Below are positions 9,673 through 18,282 of a stretch of DNA of 64,000 nt, in pieces. The translations under genes were made by a program, and so were the position numbers. Numbering within the stretch: position 1 is the first letter of the stretch; each line of letters begins with the position of its first letter. The notes below the pieces were generated by a model. It searched no databases. It worked only from the letters and a program-made list of their open reading frames with translations, and was not told where the DNA came from. Source of the stretch: Massilia aurea (GTDB lineage Bacteria; Pseudomonadota; Gammaproteobacteria; Burkholderiales; Burkholderiaceae_D); assembly GCF_024753205.1 (NCBI RefSeq), contig NZ_JANUGZ010000004.1:434001-498000 (forward strand), read 5' to 3'.

Positions 9673-10332
9673 ATGCTGGACAATCCATTACGCCGCTGGT
9701 TACAGGGCTTGCGCGGCAAGAAGGGGCAGCCGCCGGTCCTGGTCAAGGAATTGCACGAGCGCGACCGCCGCCGCGTGCTGCGCCATCTGCTCGCGCTCGA
9801 CAAGGATGACCGCCTGCTGCGCTTTGGCAGCATGATGTCCGACGACGGCATCACGGCCTATGTCGGCAAGCTCGATTTCGAGCGCGACATCGTCTTTGGC
9901 GTGGTGAGCAATGTGTTCCAGCTGGTGGGCATGGGGCACCTGGCGTTCGCGCCGACCGAAGGGCGCACCGGCACGGCCAAGGCGCAGGTGGCCGAGTTTG
10001 GCGTCTCGGTGTCCGCTTCGGCGCGCGGGCAGGGCGTGGGAACGCGCCTGTTCCAGCGCGCGGCAATCCACTGCCGCAATTCGGACGTCGACACGCTTTA
10101 TATGCAGTGCCTGACGTCCAACAAGACGATGATGCATATCGCAAAGAAAGCCGGGATGGTCGTCACGCGCGAATACGGCGAGGCCGACGCCCACCTCGCA
10201 TTGCCGCCGCCCAGCCCGGGCAGCGTGATGGCCGAGGCGTTGGAGGAGCAGTTCGCGGCGATCGATTACACGGTCAAGGCCAATACGCGGGCGGCAGTGA
10301 AGTTCTTCACGCCACGAAAGCCGCGGCAGTAA
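9673..10332 (+). CDS. GNAT-family N-acetyltransferase
   Basis: A 219-residue cytosolic protein with one GNAT fold. Beta-strand 4 and the acetyl-CoA pyrophosphate loop are visible as VAEFGVSVSASARGQGVGT, followed by a helix and MHIAKKAGMVV, the usual motif B. The N-terminal segment VLVKELHERDRRRVLRHLL resembles GNATs that begin with an acetyl-acceptor-lid helix, and the tail FAAIDYTVKANTRAAVKFF is not a family feature I recognise. Substrate unknown. It has its own RBS (GGAAGGTGGGA) 48 bases after the GGDEF gene, in the same direction. Confidence 0.82.
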   Translation: MLDNPLRRWLQGLRGKKGQPPVLVKELHERDRRRVLRHLLALDKDDRLLRFGSMMSDDGITAYVGKLDFERDIVFGVVSNVFQLVGMGHLAFAPTEGRTGTAKAQVAEFGVSVSASARGQGVGTRLFQRAAIHCRNSDVDTLYMQCLTSNKTMMHIAKKAGMVVTREYGEADAHLALPPPSPGSVMAEALEEQFAAIDYTVKANTRAAVKFFTPRKPRQ

Positions 10333-10333
10333 C

Positions 10334-10843
10334 TCACACCAGCGGCATCGCCGTCGTTTCCTTGATCCGCTGCAGCGCAAAGCTCGACTTCACATCCAGC
10401 ACGGCCGGATGCTTGAGCAGCGTGCCCATCATGAAGCGCGAGAAGTGGTCCATGTCGCCCACATGCACGCGCAATAAAAAGTCCATGTCGCCCGTCATCG
10501 CGTAGCAGGCGACGACTTCGGGCCAGCTGCCCACCGACACCGCGAAATCGTTACGCGGCGACGTTGCCGGCAAGCCCGGCTGGCGCGTGGTGCTGGCCAC
10601 TTCGCTGTGCTTTTCCAGCCGCACGTTGACGTACGCCAGCAGGCCGAGGCCGATCTTGTCCGAGTCGAGCAGCGCCACGTACTGGCGAATCACACCTGCT
10701 TCCTCTAACCGCTTGATGCGGCGCAGGCACGGCGACGGCGACAGGTTCACGCGCTCGGCCACATCCTGGTTCGACAACCGCCCATCGTTCTGCAAAATCT
10801 CCAGGATTTTGCGATCTGTTTTATCCAGCTCAATCTTTGACAT
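10334..10843 (-). CDS. Lrp/AsnC-family transcriptional regulator
   Basis: A 169-residue DNA-binding regulator of amino-acid metabolism. The N-terminal winged helix covers KTDRKILEILQNDGRLSNQD and the recognition helix LSPSPCLRRIKRLEEAGVI. The C-terminal RAM ligand domain runs VVACYAMTGDMDFLLRVHV to the end. An insertion of about 15 residues (around TTRQPGLPATSPRND) lies between the first RAM strand and SWPEVV, lengthening it relative to the usual 150-160. It is divergent from the indolepyruvate oxidoreductase gene across 189 bases, so that gene, which degrades aromatic and possibly branched 2-oxo acids, is the likely target. Confidence 0.93.
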   Translation of the reverse strand: MSKIELDKTDRKILEILQNDGRLSNQDVAERVNLSPSPCLRRIKRLEEAGVIRQYVALLDSDKIGLGLLAYVNVRLEKHSEVASTTRQPGLPATSPRNDFAVSVGSWPEVVACYAMTGDMDFLLRVHVGDMDHFSRFMMGTLLKHPAVLDVKSSFALQRIKETTAMPLV

Positions 10844-10876
10844 ACCTTCCCCACGTCCGTCTTTTGTATGGCAATT

Positions 10877-10890
10877 TTATTGCGCAATTC
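10877..10890. promoter_or_regulatory. Palindromic candidate operator between the Lrp and IOR genes
   Basis: TTATTGCGCAATTC contains a perfect ten-base palindrome ATTGCGCAAT (10879-10888), 36 bases upstream of the Lrp-type gene start and within an AT-rich stretch. Its position between a regulator and its divergent neighbour suggests autoregulation. The site is assigned by position only. Confidence 0.35.
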
Positions 10891-11032
10891 AAGAAGGAGG
10901 GGGAATTGTTTGGAATTTAATGCTGGGGGGGCAGGTCTATACTGGCGCAAGACGGGAGACCACTCCCGCCAAGAAGCGAGATGCAGGAAATGCACCGCTT
11001 CCGGCAACCGCCACCAGTTTCTTGGAGACACA

Positions 11033-14000
11033 ATGAACGCACCCCTGGACCGCGCCCACCTGGCGTCGCCGTCGCCCGCATCCGCACCCGCACAAGACAT
11101 CACGCTCGACGACAAATGGACGCTCGAGCGCGGCCGCGCCTTCATGACCGGCACGCAAGCGCTGATCCGCCTGCCGATGCTGCAGCGCGAGCGCGACGTC
11201 AAGGCCGGCCTGAACACGGCCGGCTACATCACCGGCTACCGCGGCTCGCCCGTCACCTCGGTCGACCAGACCGCGATGAAGGCCAAGGCGCACCTCGACG
11301 CGCACCACGTCAAGTTCCATCCCGGCATGAACGAAGACCTGGCGGCGACCGCTGTCTGGGGCACCCAGCAAACCAATCTGTACAAGGACGCGAAGTACGA
11401 CGGCGTGTTCTCGATGTGGTACGGCAAGGGCCCGGGCGTCGACCGCTGCGGCGACGTGTTCAAGCACGGCAACAACGCCGGCTCGTCGCAATATGGCGGC
11501 GTGCTGGTGCTGGCCGGCGACGACCACGCGGCCAAGTCGTCGTCCACCGCGCACCAGTCCGACCATATCCTGACCCACTGCGGCATTCCGGTGCTGTACC
11601 CGTCGTCGGTGCAGGAATACATCGACTTCGGCCTGCACGCCTGGGCCATGAGCCGCTACACGGGCCTGTGGGTATCGATGAAATGCGTGACCGACATCAT
11701 CGAGTCGGGGGCGGTCGTCGACCTCGATCCCGACCGCGTGCAGACCGTGATCCCGACCGACTTCCAGCTGCCCGAAGGCGGCCTGAACATCCGCTGGCCG
11801 GACGCCGTGCTGGACCAGGAAGTTCGGATGAGCAACCACAAATGGTATGCCGCGCTGGCCTATGCGCGCGCCAATAAGCTCAACCGCATCATCTGGGACA
11901 GCCCGCAGCCGAAGATCGGCATCATCACCGCCGGCAAGAGCTATCTCGACACGCGCCAGGCACTGGCCGACCTCGGCATCGACGAGCAGGCCGCGCAGGA
12001 CATCGGCCTGCGCCTGTACAAGGTCGGCATGACCTGGCCGCTCGAAGCCGAAGGCGTGCACGAATTTGCAAGGGGCCTCGATGAAATCCTGGTGGTCGAA
12101 GAGAAGCGCCAGGTCATGGAATACGCGCTGAAAGAAGAGCTGTACAACCTGCCCGACGGCGAGCGGCCGCGCGTGGTCGGCAAGTTTGACGACACGGGCG
12201 AGTGGAGCAACAAGAACCGCATGGGCCACGGCGACTGGCTGCTGCCGGCCACGTACGAGCTGAACCCGGCGCAGATCGCGCGCGCCATTGCCTCGCGTAT
12301 CGGGCACTACTGCGCCGGCCACCCGGTCGCCGAGCGCGTTGCTCAGCGCATCGCCTTCCTCGAAGCCAAAGAGCTGGTGCTGCGCAACATCCCGGCCAAG
12401 CCGAACCCGGAGACCGACCGCATCCCGTATTTCTGCTCGGGCTGCCCGCACAACAGCTCGACCAAGGTGCCGGAAGGCTCGCGCGCGATGGCCGGTATCG
12501 GCTGCCACTACATGGTGCTGTGGATGGACCGTGAAACGTCGACCTTCACGCACATGGGCGCCGAAGGCACGACCTGGATCGGCCAGTCGCCGTTCACCGA
12601 CGAGAAGCACGTGTTCGTCAATCTGGGCGACGGTACCTACTTCCACTCGGGGATCCTGGCGATCCGCGCTGCGGTGGCGGCCAAGGTCAACATCACCTAC
12701 AAGATTCTCTACAACGACGCGGTCGCGATGACGGGCGGCCAGAACGTCGACGGCCCGCTCGACCCGGGCATGATCAGCCGCCAGATCGCAGCCGAAGGCG
12801 TCACGCCCATCATCGTCGTCACCGACGAGCCGGACAAATACCCGAGCGACTACGCCTGGGCGCCCGGCACCACGGTGCGTCACCGCTCCGAACTGATGGA
12901 CGTGCAGCGCGAACTGCGCGAGATGCCCGGCGTGTCGGCCGTGATCTATGACCAGACCTGTGCCTCCGAAAAACGCCGCCGCCGGAAGAAAGGCGAATTC
13001 CCTGACCCAGCCAAGCGCGCCGTGATCAACGAAGCCGTCTGCGAAGGCTGCGGCGATTGCTCGGTGCAGTCCAACTGCCTGTCGGTCGAGCCGCTGGAAA
13101 CCGAACTGGGCCGCAAGCGCCAGATCAATCAGTCCTCGTGCAACAAGGATTATTCGTGCGTGTCGGGCTTCTGCCCGAGCTTCGTCACCGTCGAAGGCGG
13201 CGGCCTGAAAAAGCCGAAGAAGGCTGCGGCGTCGGACGCCGCGCCGCCGGTGCTGCCAGAGCCCGTCATTCCGTCAGTCGCCACGCCATTCGGCATTCTC
13301 GTGGCCGGCGTGGGCGGCACCGGTGTCGTCACGGTCGGCCAGATCCTGGCGGTGGCGGCGCACGTCGAAGGCAAGGGCGCGATCGTGCTCGACCAGAGCG
13401 GCTTGGCCCAGAAGGGCGGCCCGGTGATGTCGCACGTGCGCCTGGCCGAACACCAGGCCGATCTGCACTCGACCCGCGTGGGTACCGGCAGCGCCGACCT
13501 CGTGATCGGCTGCGACCAGATCGTCACAGCCAGCCGCGACGCTTTGTCGCGCATGGGCGAAGGCCGCACCTGGGCCGCCGTCAATTCGAGCACTGCCACC
13601 ACGGCCGCGTTCGTGAAGAACCCGGACTGGCAATTCCCGGCCGAAGGTTCGCGCGGCGCGATCGAGCAAGCCTGCGGCAAGGCCAACGTCGAATTCCTCG
13701 ACGCCGGCAGCATCGCCACCGCGCTGCTGGGCGACGCGATCGCCACCAATATGTTCATGCTCGGCTACGCGTTCCAGAAGGGCCGCGTGCCGCTGCACGA
13801 AGCCTCGCTGATGAAAGCCATCGAACTCAATGGCGTGTCGGTCGCGTTCAACAAGGCGGCCTTCAACTGGGGCCGCAGCGCCGGGCATGATCTGGCAGCC
13901 GTCAGCAAGGCGGCGATGCCGGCCAAGGTGATCGAGTTCAAGCGCATGCAGACGCTCGACGATGTCGTCAAGCGCCGGGTCGAGCTGCTCACGGCGTACC

Positions 14001-14605
14001 AGGACGCGGCGTATGCGGGCCAGTACACGACGTTCGTCGAGCAGGTCAGGGCGCAGGAAGCGCGCCTGGGCAAGGGCACCCGCCTGTCGGAAGCGGTGGC
14101 CAAGTACCTGTACAAACTGATGGCGTACAAGGACGAGTACGAAGTCGCGCGGCTGCACACCGATCCGGCGTTCCGTGAAAAGATCGCCAATATGTTCGAA
14201 GGCGATATCACGCTCAAGTTCCATCTTGCGCCGCCGCTGCTGGCCAAGCACGACAAGGAAGGCCGCGCCATCAAGCAAGAGTTCGGCCCGTGGATGATGC
14301 GCGCGTTCGGCGTGCTGGCAAAGTTCAAGGGCCTGCGCGGCACCGCATTCGACGTGTTCGGCTATACCGCCGAGCGCCGCGTCGAGCGCGCCCTGATCGG
14401 CGAATACCGCGCGACGGTGGCGGCATTGCTGCCCAAGCTCACGGACGAGAACCTGGCGCAGGCCGTGGCGGTGGCCAGCATTCCGGAAGACATCCGTGGC
14501 TACGGGCACGTCAAGGAGCGGCACCTGAAAGCGGCGAAGGCGAAAGAAGCGGCGCTGCTGGCGGCATTCCATGCGCCGGTGGGCGCAACACCGCGCGCGG
14601 CCTGA
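11033..14605 (+). CDS. Indolepyruvate ferredoxin oxidoreductase (fused alpha-gamma type)
   Basis: A 1190-residue cytosolic TPP and iron-sulphur enzyme oxidatively decarboxylating indole-3-pyruvate and related aryl 2-oxo acids to the acyl-CoA while reducing ferredoxin. Order of domains: TPP pyrimidine domain (about 25-420, including GYRGSPVTSVDQ and STAHQSDH), TPP-binding domain (about 455-640, including NLGDGTYFHSG and AMTGGQNVDG), a ferredoxin-like cluster with CEGCGDC from residue 670 plus CNKDYSCVSGFCPS, the gamma-type domain beginning AGVGGTGVVTVGQIL near 760, and a C-terminal domain. ATG 11033 with TTGGAGACAC upstream is preferred to the ORF start at 10868, which lies in the promoter region. 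Divergent from an Lrp regulator. Confidence 0.95.
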   Translation: MNAPLDRAHLASPSPASAPAQDITLDDKWTLERGRAFMTGTQALIRLPMLQRERDVKAGLNTAGYITGYRGSPVTSVDQTAMKAKAHLDAHHVKFHPGMNEDLAATAVWGTQQTNLYKDAKYDGVFSMWYGKGPGVDRCGDVFKHGNNAGSSQYGGVLVLAGDDHAAKSSSTAHQSDHILTHCGIPVLYPSSVQEYIDFGLHAWAMSRYTGLWVSMKCVTDIIESGAVVDLDPDRVQTVIPTDFQLPEGGLNIRWPDAVLDQEVRMSNHKWYAALAYARANKLNRIIWDSPQPKIGIITAGKSYLDTRQALADLGIDEQAAQDIGLRLYKVGMTWPLEAEGVHEFARGLDEILVVEEKRQVMEYALKEELYNLPDGERPRVVGKFDDTGEWSNKNRMGHGDWLLPATYELNPAQIARAIASRIGHYCAGHPVAERVAQRIAFLEAKELVLRNIPAKPNPETDRIPYFCSGCPHNSSTKVPEGSRAMAGIGCHYMVLWMDRETSTFTHMGAEGTTWIGQSPFTDEKHVFVNLGDGTYFHSGILAIRAAVAAKVNITYKILYNDAVAMTGGQNVDGPLDPGMISRQIAAEGVTPIIVVTDEPDKYPSDYAWAPGTTVRHRSELMDVQRELREMPGVSAVIYDQTCASEKRRRRKKGEFPDPAKRAVINEAVCEGCGDCSVQSNCLSVEPLETELGRKRQINQSSCNKDYSCVSGFCPSFVTVEGGGLKKPKKAAASDAAPPVLPEPVIPSVATPFGILVAGVGGTGVVTVGQILAVAAHVEGKGAIVLDQSGLAQKGGPVMSHVRLAEHQADLHSTRVGTGSADLVIGCDQIVTASRDALSRMGEGRTWAAVNSSTATTAAFVKNPDWQFPAEGSRGAIEQACGKANVEFLDAGSIATALLGDAIATNMFMLGYAFQKGRVPLHEASLMKAIELNGVSVAFNKAAFNWGRSAGHDLAAVSKAAMPAKVIEFKRMQTLDDVVKRRVELLTAYQDAAYAGQYTTFVEQVRAQEARLGKGTRLSEAVAKYLYKLMAYKDEYEVARLHTDPAFREKIANMFEGDITLKFHLAPPLLAKHDKEGRAIKQEFGPWMMRAFGVLAKFKGLRGTAFDVFGYTAERRVERALIGEYRATVAALLPKLTDENLAQAVAVASIPEDIRGYGHVKERHLKAAKAKEAALLAAFHAPVGATPRAA

Positions 14606-14628
14606 CGGCTGATTGCATGTTGATCAAC

Positions 14629-14660
14629 GCTGGCGCGCGCTGCGCGCCAGCAATTTGTTC
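14629..14660 (+). terminator. Terminator after the indolepyruvate oxidoreductase gene
   Basis: GCTGGCGCGC (14629-14638) pairs perfectly with GCGCGCCAGC (14642-14651) over a three-base loop, followed by AATTTGTT. A ten-base GC-rich stem with a T-rich tail is a good intrinsic terminator. Confidence 0.75.
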
Positions 14661-14743
14661 CTGATGTCGTCTGTTTGGCATTATTCGTTGTTGCTTGGCC
14701 TCAACTGTGACATTTGGTGGTGTTGTGCGGCAAATCCCGCATC

Positions 14744-14749
14744 TATAAT
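14744..14749 (+). promoter_or_regulatory. Consensus -10 (TATAAT) immediately upstream of the S41 protease gene
   Basis: A perfect TATAAT ends seven bases before the ATG at 14757, so transcription would begin at or next to the start codon. No good -35 hexamer stands 16-18 bases upstream. The same CTATAATCGTC string recurs in the promoter of the next gene (16453-16463). Confidence 0.55.
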
Positions 14750-14756
14750 CGTCCGC

Positions 14757-16364
14757 ATGAGCCCGACATTCTCCCCGCCGTCCAAAGCAGTTCCCGTCCG
14801 TCTGATTTCCAGCGCGCTCGCCGCCCTGTTCGTTCTTGCCGGGTGCGGCGGCGGTGGCGGCTCGCCCGGCGTGGGCACAGGTTCGCCCGTGGCCAACACG
14901 CCAACAGCACCGGTCACGCCAACCCCGGCTGGCAATAGCGCCACACCCGAAGACCTCAATCCCAACCTGCTGGGCGACGCCTACAGCAATTACTGGAACA
15001 AGTGCGCCGCGCCGCGCACGGGTGTCGACGCGAACGGCAAGGCCTTCCCCGATGTGCAGGGCACGTTGCTGGATGAATTGAAATTCCTGCGCGCCTGGAC
15101 CAACCAGTACTACCTCTGGTACAACGAAGTTCCGAACACCTACAAGATGGCCGATTTCAAGAGCGCCATCACCTACTTCGACGTGCTCAAGACGCCGGCC
15201 TTGACCGCCACCGGACAAGCCAAGGACCGTTATCACTTCACCTATCCGACCGCGGAATGGGAAGCGATGCAGACCCAGGGCATCGACCTGGGCTACGGCA
15301 TCACGTGGTCGCGCAATACGGGCGGCATGGCGCCGCGCACGTGGCAGATCACGGCAGTGGAACCGGGTTCGCCGGCGGCTGCTGCAGGCCTGCTGCGGGG
15401 CGACCTGCTGACGAAGATCGATGGCATCGACTTCGTCAACGCGAGCGACGCGGCCTCGATCGAGCGCTTCAACCTGGCCCTGTTCCCGGAAACCGCTGGC
15501 AGCGCGCACCGCTTCACGCTGCAGCGCGGTGGCGTGCCGGTCGAGGTGACGATGACGGGCGCCGACGTGCGCGTTGCACCGGTGAAGAACGTCAAGATCT
15601 TCGAAACGGCAACCGGCAAGGTCGGCTACCTGACTTTCGATACGTTCAACGCGGTTTCCGAAAAACAGCTGATCGATTCCTTCATCGTATTCCGCCAGGC
15701 CGGCGTGACCGACCTGGTGATCGACATCCGCTACAACGGCGGCGGCTTGCTGTACCTGGCCAGCCAGCTGGCCTACATGGTCTCGGGACCGGCGTCGACG
15801 GATGGCAAGGTGTTCGAGCAGTCGCAGTACAACGACAAGTTGCCGCGCGAAGCGCCGCTGCCATTCCGCTCGACCGCGTGGGGCTTCGCCTCGAGCAATC
15901 CGGTGCCTGCGGGCTTGCCGCTGCCGACCCTGGGCCTGAAACGCGTCACGGTGCTGAGCACGGCCGGCACCTGCTCGGCCAGCGAATCGGTGATCAATGG
16001 GTTGCGCGGCGCCGACGTCGAGGTCATCCAGATCGGTGGCACGACCTGCGGCAAGCCATATGGCTTCAGGCCGGTGCCCAACTGCGGCACGACCTATTTC
16101 TCGGTCGAGTTCAAAAGCGTGAACAACAAGGGCTTCGGTGACTTCACCGACGGCTTTGCGCCGACCTGCCAGGTCAGTGATGACCTGACGCGGCCGGTGG
16201 GCGACCCGAGCGAAGGCTTGCTGGCTGCCGCCTTGACCTACCGCGCCACGCAGGCCTGCCCGGTCTCGACCACGGGCCGCGCCCGTATCGCGCCGATGGA
16301 GATCGTACGGCCGCAGGTGAAAGAAATCGCGATCCGGACGACACCCGGCGCACCAGCGCGCTGA
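14757..16364 (+). CDS. S41-family (C-terminal processing) peptidase, lipoprotein
   Basis: A 535-residue secreted lipoprotein. The signal peptide ends in the lipobox LAGC with Cys30, followed by a Gly/Pro/Thr-rich linker. An N-terminal S41 helical region carries YNEVPNTY; a PDZ domain lies near residues 195-260 (VEPGSPAAAAGLLRGD). The protease core has DLVIDIRYNGGG, and the nucleophile is probably Ser407 in GTCSASESV; Lys in CGKPYG follows at about the right distance for the Ser-Lys dyad. No Shine-Dalgarno is seen before ATG 14757 and a TATAAT ends seven bases upstream, suggesting a leaderless message. An in-frame upstream start at 14613 lies before the promoter. Substrate unknown. Confidence 0.9.
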   Translation: MSPTFSPPSKAVPVRLISSALAALFVLAGCGGGGGSPGVGTGSPVANTPTAPVTPTPAGNSATPEDLNPNLLGDAYSNYWNKCAAPRTGVDANGKAFPDVQGTLLDELKFLRAWTNQYYLWYNEVPNTYKMADFKSAITYFDVLKTPALTATGQAKDRYHFTYPTAEWEAMQTQGIDLGYGITWSRNTGGMAPRTWQITAVEPGSPAAAAGLLRGDLLTKIDGIDFVNASDAASIERFNLALFPETAGSAHRFTLQRGGVPVEVTMTGADVRVAPVKNVKIFETATGKVGYLTFDTFNAVSEKQLIDSFIVFRQAGVTDLVIDIRYNGGGLLYLASQLAYMVSGPASTDGKVFEQSQYNDKLPREAPLPFRSTAWGFASSNPVPAGLPLPTLGLKRVTVLSTAGTCSASESVINGLRGADVEVIQIGGTTCGKPYGFRPVPNCGTTYFSVEFKSVNNKGFGDFTDGFAPTCQVSDDLTRPVGDPSEGLLAAALTYRATQACPVSTTGRARIAPMEIVRPQVKEIAIRTTPGAPAR

Positions 16365-16383
16365 GCAGACCGGCCGTATTGAC

Positions 16384-16422
16384 GGGCGGCGTGGCCAATC
16401 CGGCGCGCCGCCCTTTGTGTTT
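16384..16422 (+). terminator. Terminator after the S41 peptidase gene
   Basis: GGGCGGCG (16384-16391) pairs with CGCCGCCC (16406-16413), followed by TTTGTGTTT. Confidence 0.7.
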
Positions 16423-16429
16423 CCAGAAC

Positions 16430-16459
16430 TTAACTTTGCGTCAAGAACACGTCTATAAT
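16430..16459 (+). promoter_or_regulatory. Promoter of the M14 carboxypeptidase gene
   Basis: TTAACT (16430-16435), an 18-base spacer and a perfect TATAAT (16454-16459). The start would fall near 16466, leaving a leader of about 28 bases before ATG 16494. Confidence 0.55.
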
Positions 16460-16493
16460 CGTCGGCTTCCCTGTCACCTGCCGGAGCTTCTCG

Positions 16494-18257
16494 ATGATTC
16501 GTTCTGCGTTACTGCTGGCCCTGCTGTCTGCATTCCCCCTGGCGCACGCCGCTACCCCCGACCTGACGACGATTTCGGAACGCTCCGGCTTCCAGGCCAC
16601 CGGCCGCTACGATGAAACGATCGCGCTGTGCACTGCCTTTGCGCAGGCGTATCCGAAGCAGGTGCAGTGCATCGACTTCGGCGTCACACCGGAAGGCCGC
16701 CCGATGAAGGCGCTGGTGGCCAACAACAACGGCGTGTTCACGCCCGCGGCCGCCAAAAAGGCGGGCTTGCCCGTCACGCTGATCCAGGGCGGCATCCACG
16801 CCGGCGAAATCGACGGCAAGGATGCCGGTTTCCTGGCGCTGCGCGAAATCCTCGAAGGCCGCGCGGGCAAGGGCGCGCTCGACAAGCAGGTGCTGCTGTT
16901 TGTGCCGGTCTTTAACGTCGACGGGCACGAGCGCTTTGGCAAATGGAACCGCCCGAACCAGCGCGGTCCTGTGGAAATGGGCTGGCGCACCACCGCCCAG
17001 AACCTGAACCTGAACCGCGACTACCTGAAGGCCGACGCGCCGGAAATGCAGGCGATGCTGGGCCTGGTGAACGCGTGGGATCCGCTGACCTACGTCGACC
17101 TGCACGCAACCAACGGCGCCAAGTTCCAGCACGATATCTCGATCCAGGTCGAGCCGGTGTATTCGGGCGACCCGGAATTCCGGAAGGCTGGCCTGGCGCT
17201 GCGCACCAATGTCATCAAGGACATCGCGAAAGAAGGCTCGACGCCGCAGTCGTACTACATGTCGTTCGTGAAGCAGGACGATCCGATGTCGGGCTTCGAG
17301 GACAGCGTGTCGGATCCGCGTTTTTCGACCGGCTACTTCCAGCTGCGTAACCGCATGGCGATGCTGGTGGAAACGCACTCGTGGAAAGAATACCCGGTGC
17401 GCGTACGCATCACCCGCAACACCGTGGTGTCGTTGCTGAACCAGATCGCAAAGAACGGCGCGGACTGGCAAAAGGCGGCCTACGCGGCCGACGCGCGCGC
17501 TGCAAAACTGGGCAACAAGAAGGTGGCGCTGAACTACCGCACCACCGACAAGACCGAGATGGTCAATTTCAATGGCTACGAATACACGCGCAAGCCGTCG
17601 GAAATTTCGGGCGGCCTGATGACGCGCTACGATGAAACCAAGCCGCAGGTGTGGCGCGTGCCGCTGCGCGATGAGGTCGTCGCCGACGTCGAAGTCACGG
17701 CGCCGGGCGCCGGCTACATCGTGCCGGCGGCGCAAGCGGCCATCGTGGGCGAGAAGCTGCGCCAGCACGGCGTCGTGTTCCGCAAGCTGGACCAGGGTGT
17801 AGCGCGCGCCAATGTCGAAACCTTCCGCGCCGACAAGGCCACGCTGGACGCCGCCTCGGTCGAAGGGCACCAGCGCCTGACGGTCACGGGCAAGTGGACG
17901 GCGGAGCCGCGCGCGGTGACGGCCGGTTCGCTGTTCGTGCCGATCGCGCAACCAAAGGCGCGACTGGTGGTGGCGATGTTTGAACCGCAGGCGCCCGATT
18001 CGCTGCTGGCCTGGGGCACGTTCAACACGGCCTTCGAGCGCAAGGAATACATGGAAGACTACGTGGCCGAAGACGTGGCGCGCGAGCAGATGGCAGCCGA
18101 CCCGAAAGTGGCGGCTGAATTTGCCCAGCGCCTGGCATCGGATCCGGCATTTGCCAAGGATCCGCAGGCGCGCCTGGCGTTCTTCGCCAAGCGGCACTCA
18201 TCGTATGACGAGCGGTTGAATCTGTATCCGGTGCTGCGTACGGATACGGCGCTGTAA
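16494..18257 (+). CDS. M14-family zinc carboxypeptidase, secreted
   Basis: A 587-residue exported metallopeptidase. The signal peptide runs to about residue 19 (LAHA). The zinc site is complete: His102 and Glu105 in GIHAGEIDGKD, and His204 in VDLHATNG. The catalytic Glu293 is in LVETHSWKEY. The 250-residue C-terminal part (after about 330) is probably a non-catalytic domain; it contains short repeated Tyr/Glu segments such as NGYEYTRKPSE. Function is expected to be trimming of C-terminal residues from peptides in the periplasm or outside. It has its own promoter and is convergent with pqqE, with only 25 bases between the stops. Confidence 0.9.
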   Translation: MIRSALLLALLSAFPLAHAATPDLTTISERSGFQATGRYDETIALCTAFAQAYPKQVQCIDFGVTPEGRPMKALVANNNGVFTPAAAKKAGLPVTLIQGGIHAGEIDGKDAGFLALREILEGRAGKGALDKQVLLFVPVFNVDGHERFGKWNRPNQRGPVEMGWRTTAQNLNLNRDYLKADAPEMQAMLGLVNAWDPLTYVDLHATNGAKFQHDISIQVEPVYSGDPEFRKAGLALRTNVIKDIAKEGSTPQSYYMSFVKQDDPMSGFEDSVSDPRFSTGYFQLRNRMAMLVETHSWKEYPVRVRITRNTVVSLLNQIAKNGADWQKAAYAADARAAKLGNKKVALNYRTTDKTEMVNFNGYEYTRKPSEISGGLMTRYDETKPQVWRVPLRDEVVADVEVTAPGAGYIVPAAQAAIVGEKLRQHGVVFRKLDQGVARANVETFRADKATLDAASVEGHQRLTVTGKWTAEPRAVTAGSLFVPIAQPKARLVVAMFEPQAPDSLLAWGTFNTAFERKEYMEDYVAEDVAREQMAADPKVAAEFAQRLASDPAFAKDPQARLAFFAKRHSSYDERLNLYPVLRTDTAL

Positions 18258-18282
18258 ATCAGGCCCGGCCGACCGGCACGCT

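Noticed and set aside
10868..11032. N-terminal extension of the indolepyruvate oxidoreductase up to 10868
   Set aside because: The added residues are translated promoter DNA containing the palindrome, and the family N-terminus begins at ATG 11033 with a ribosome site.
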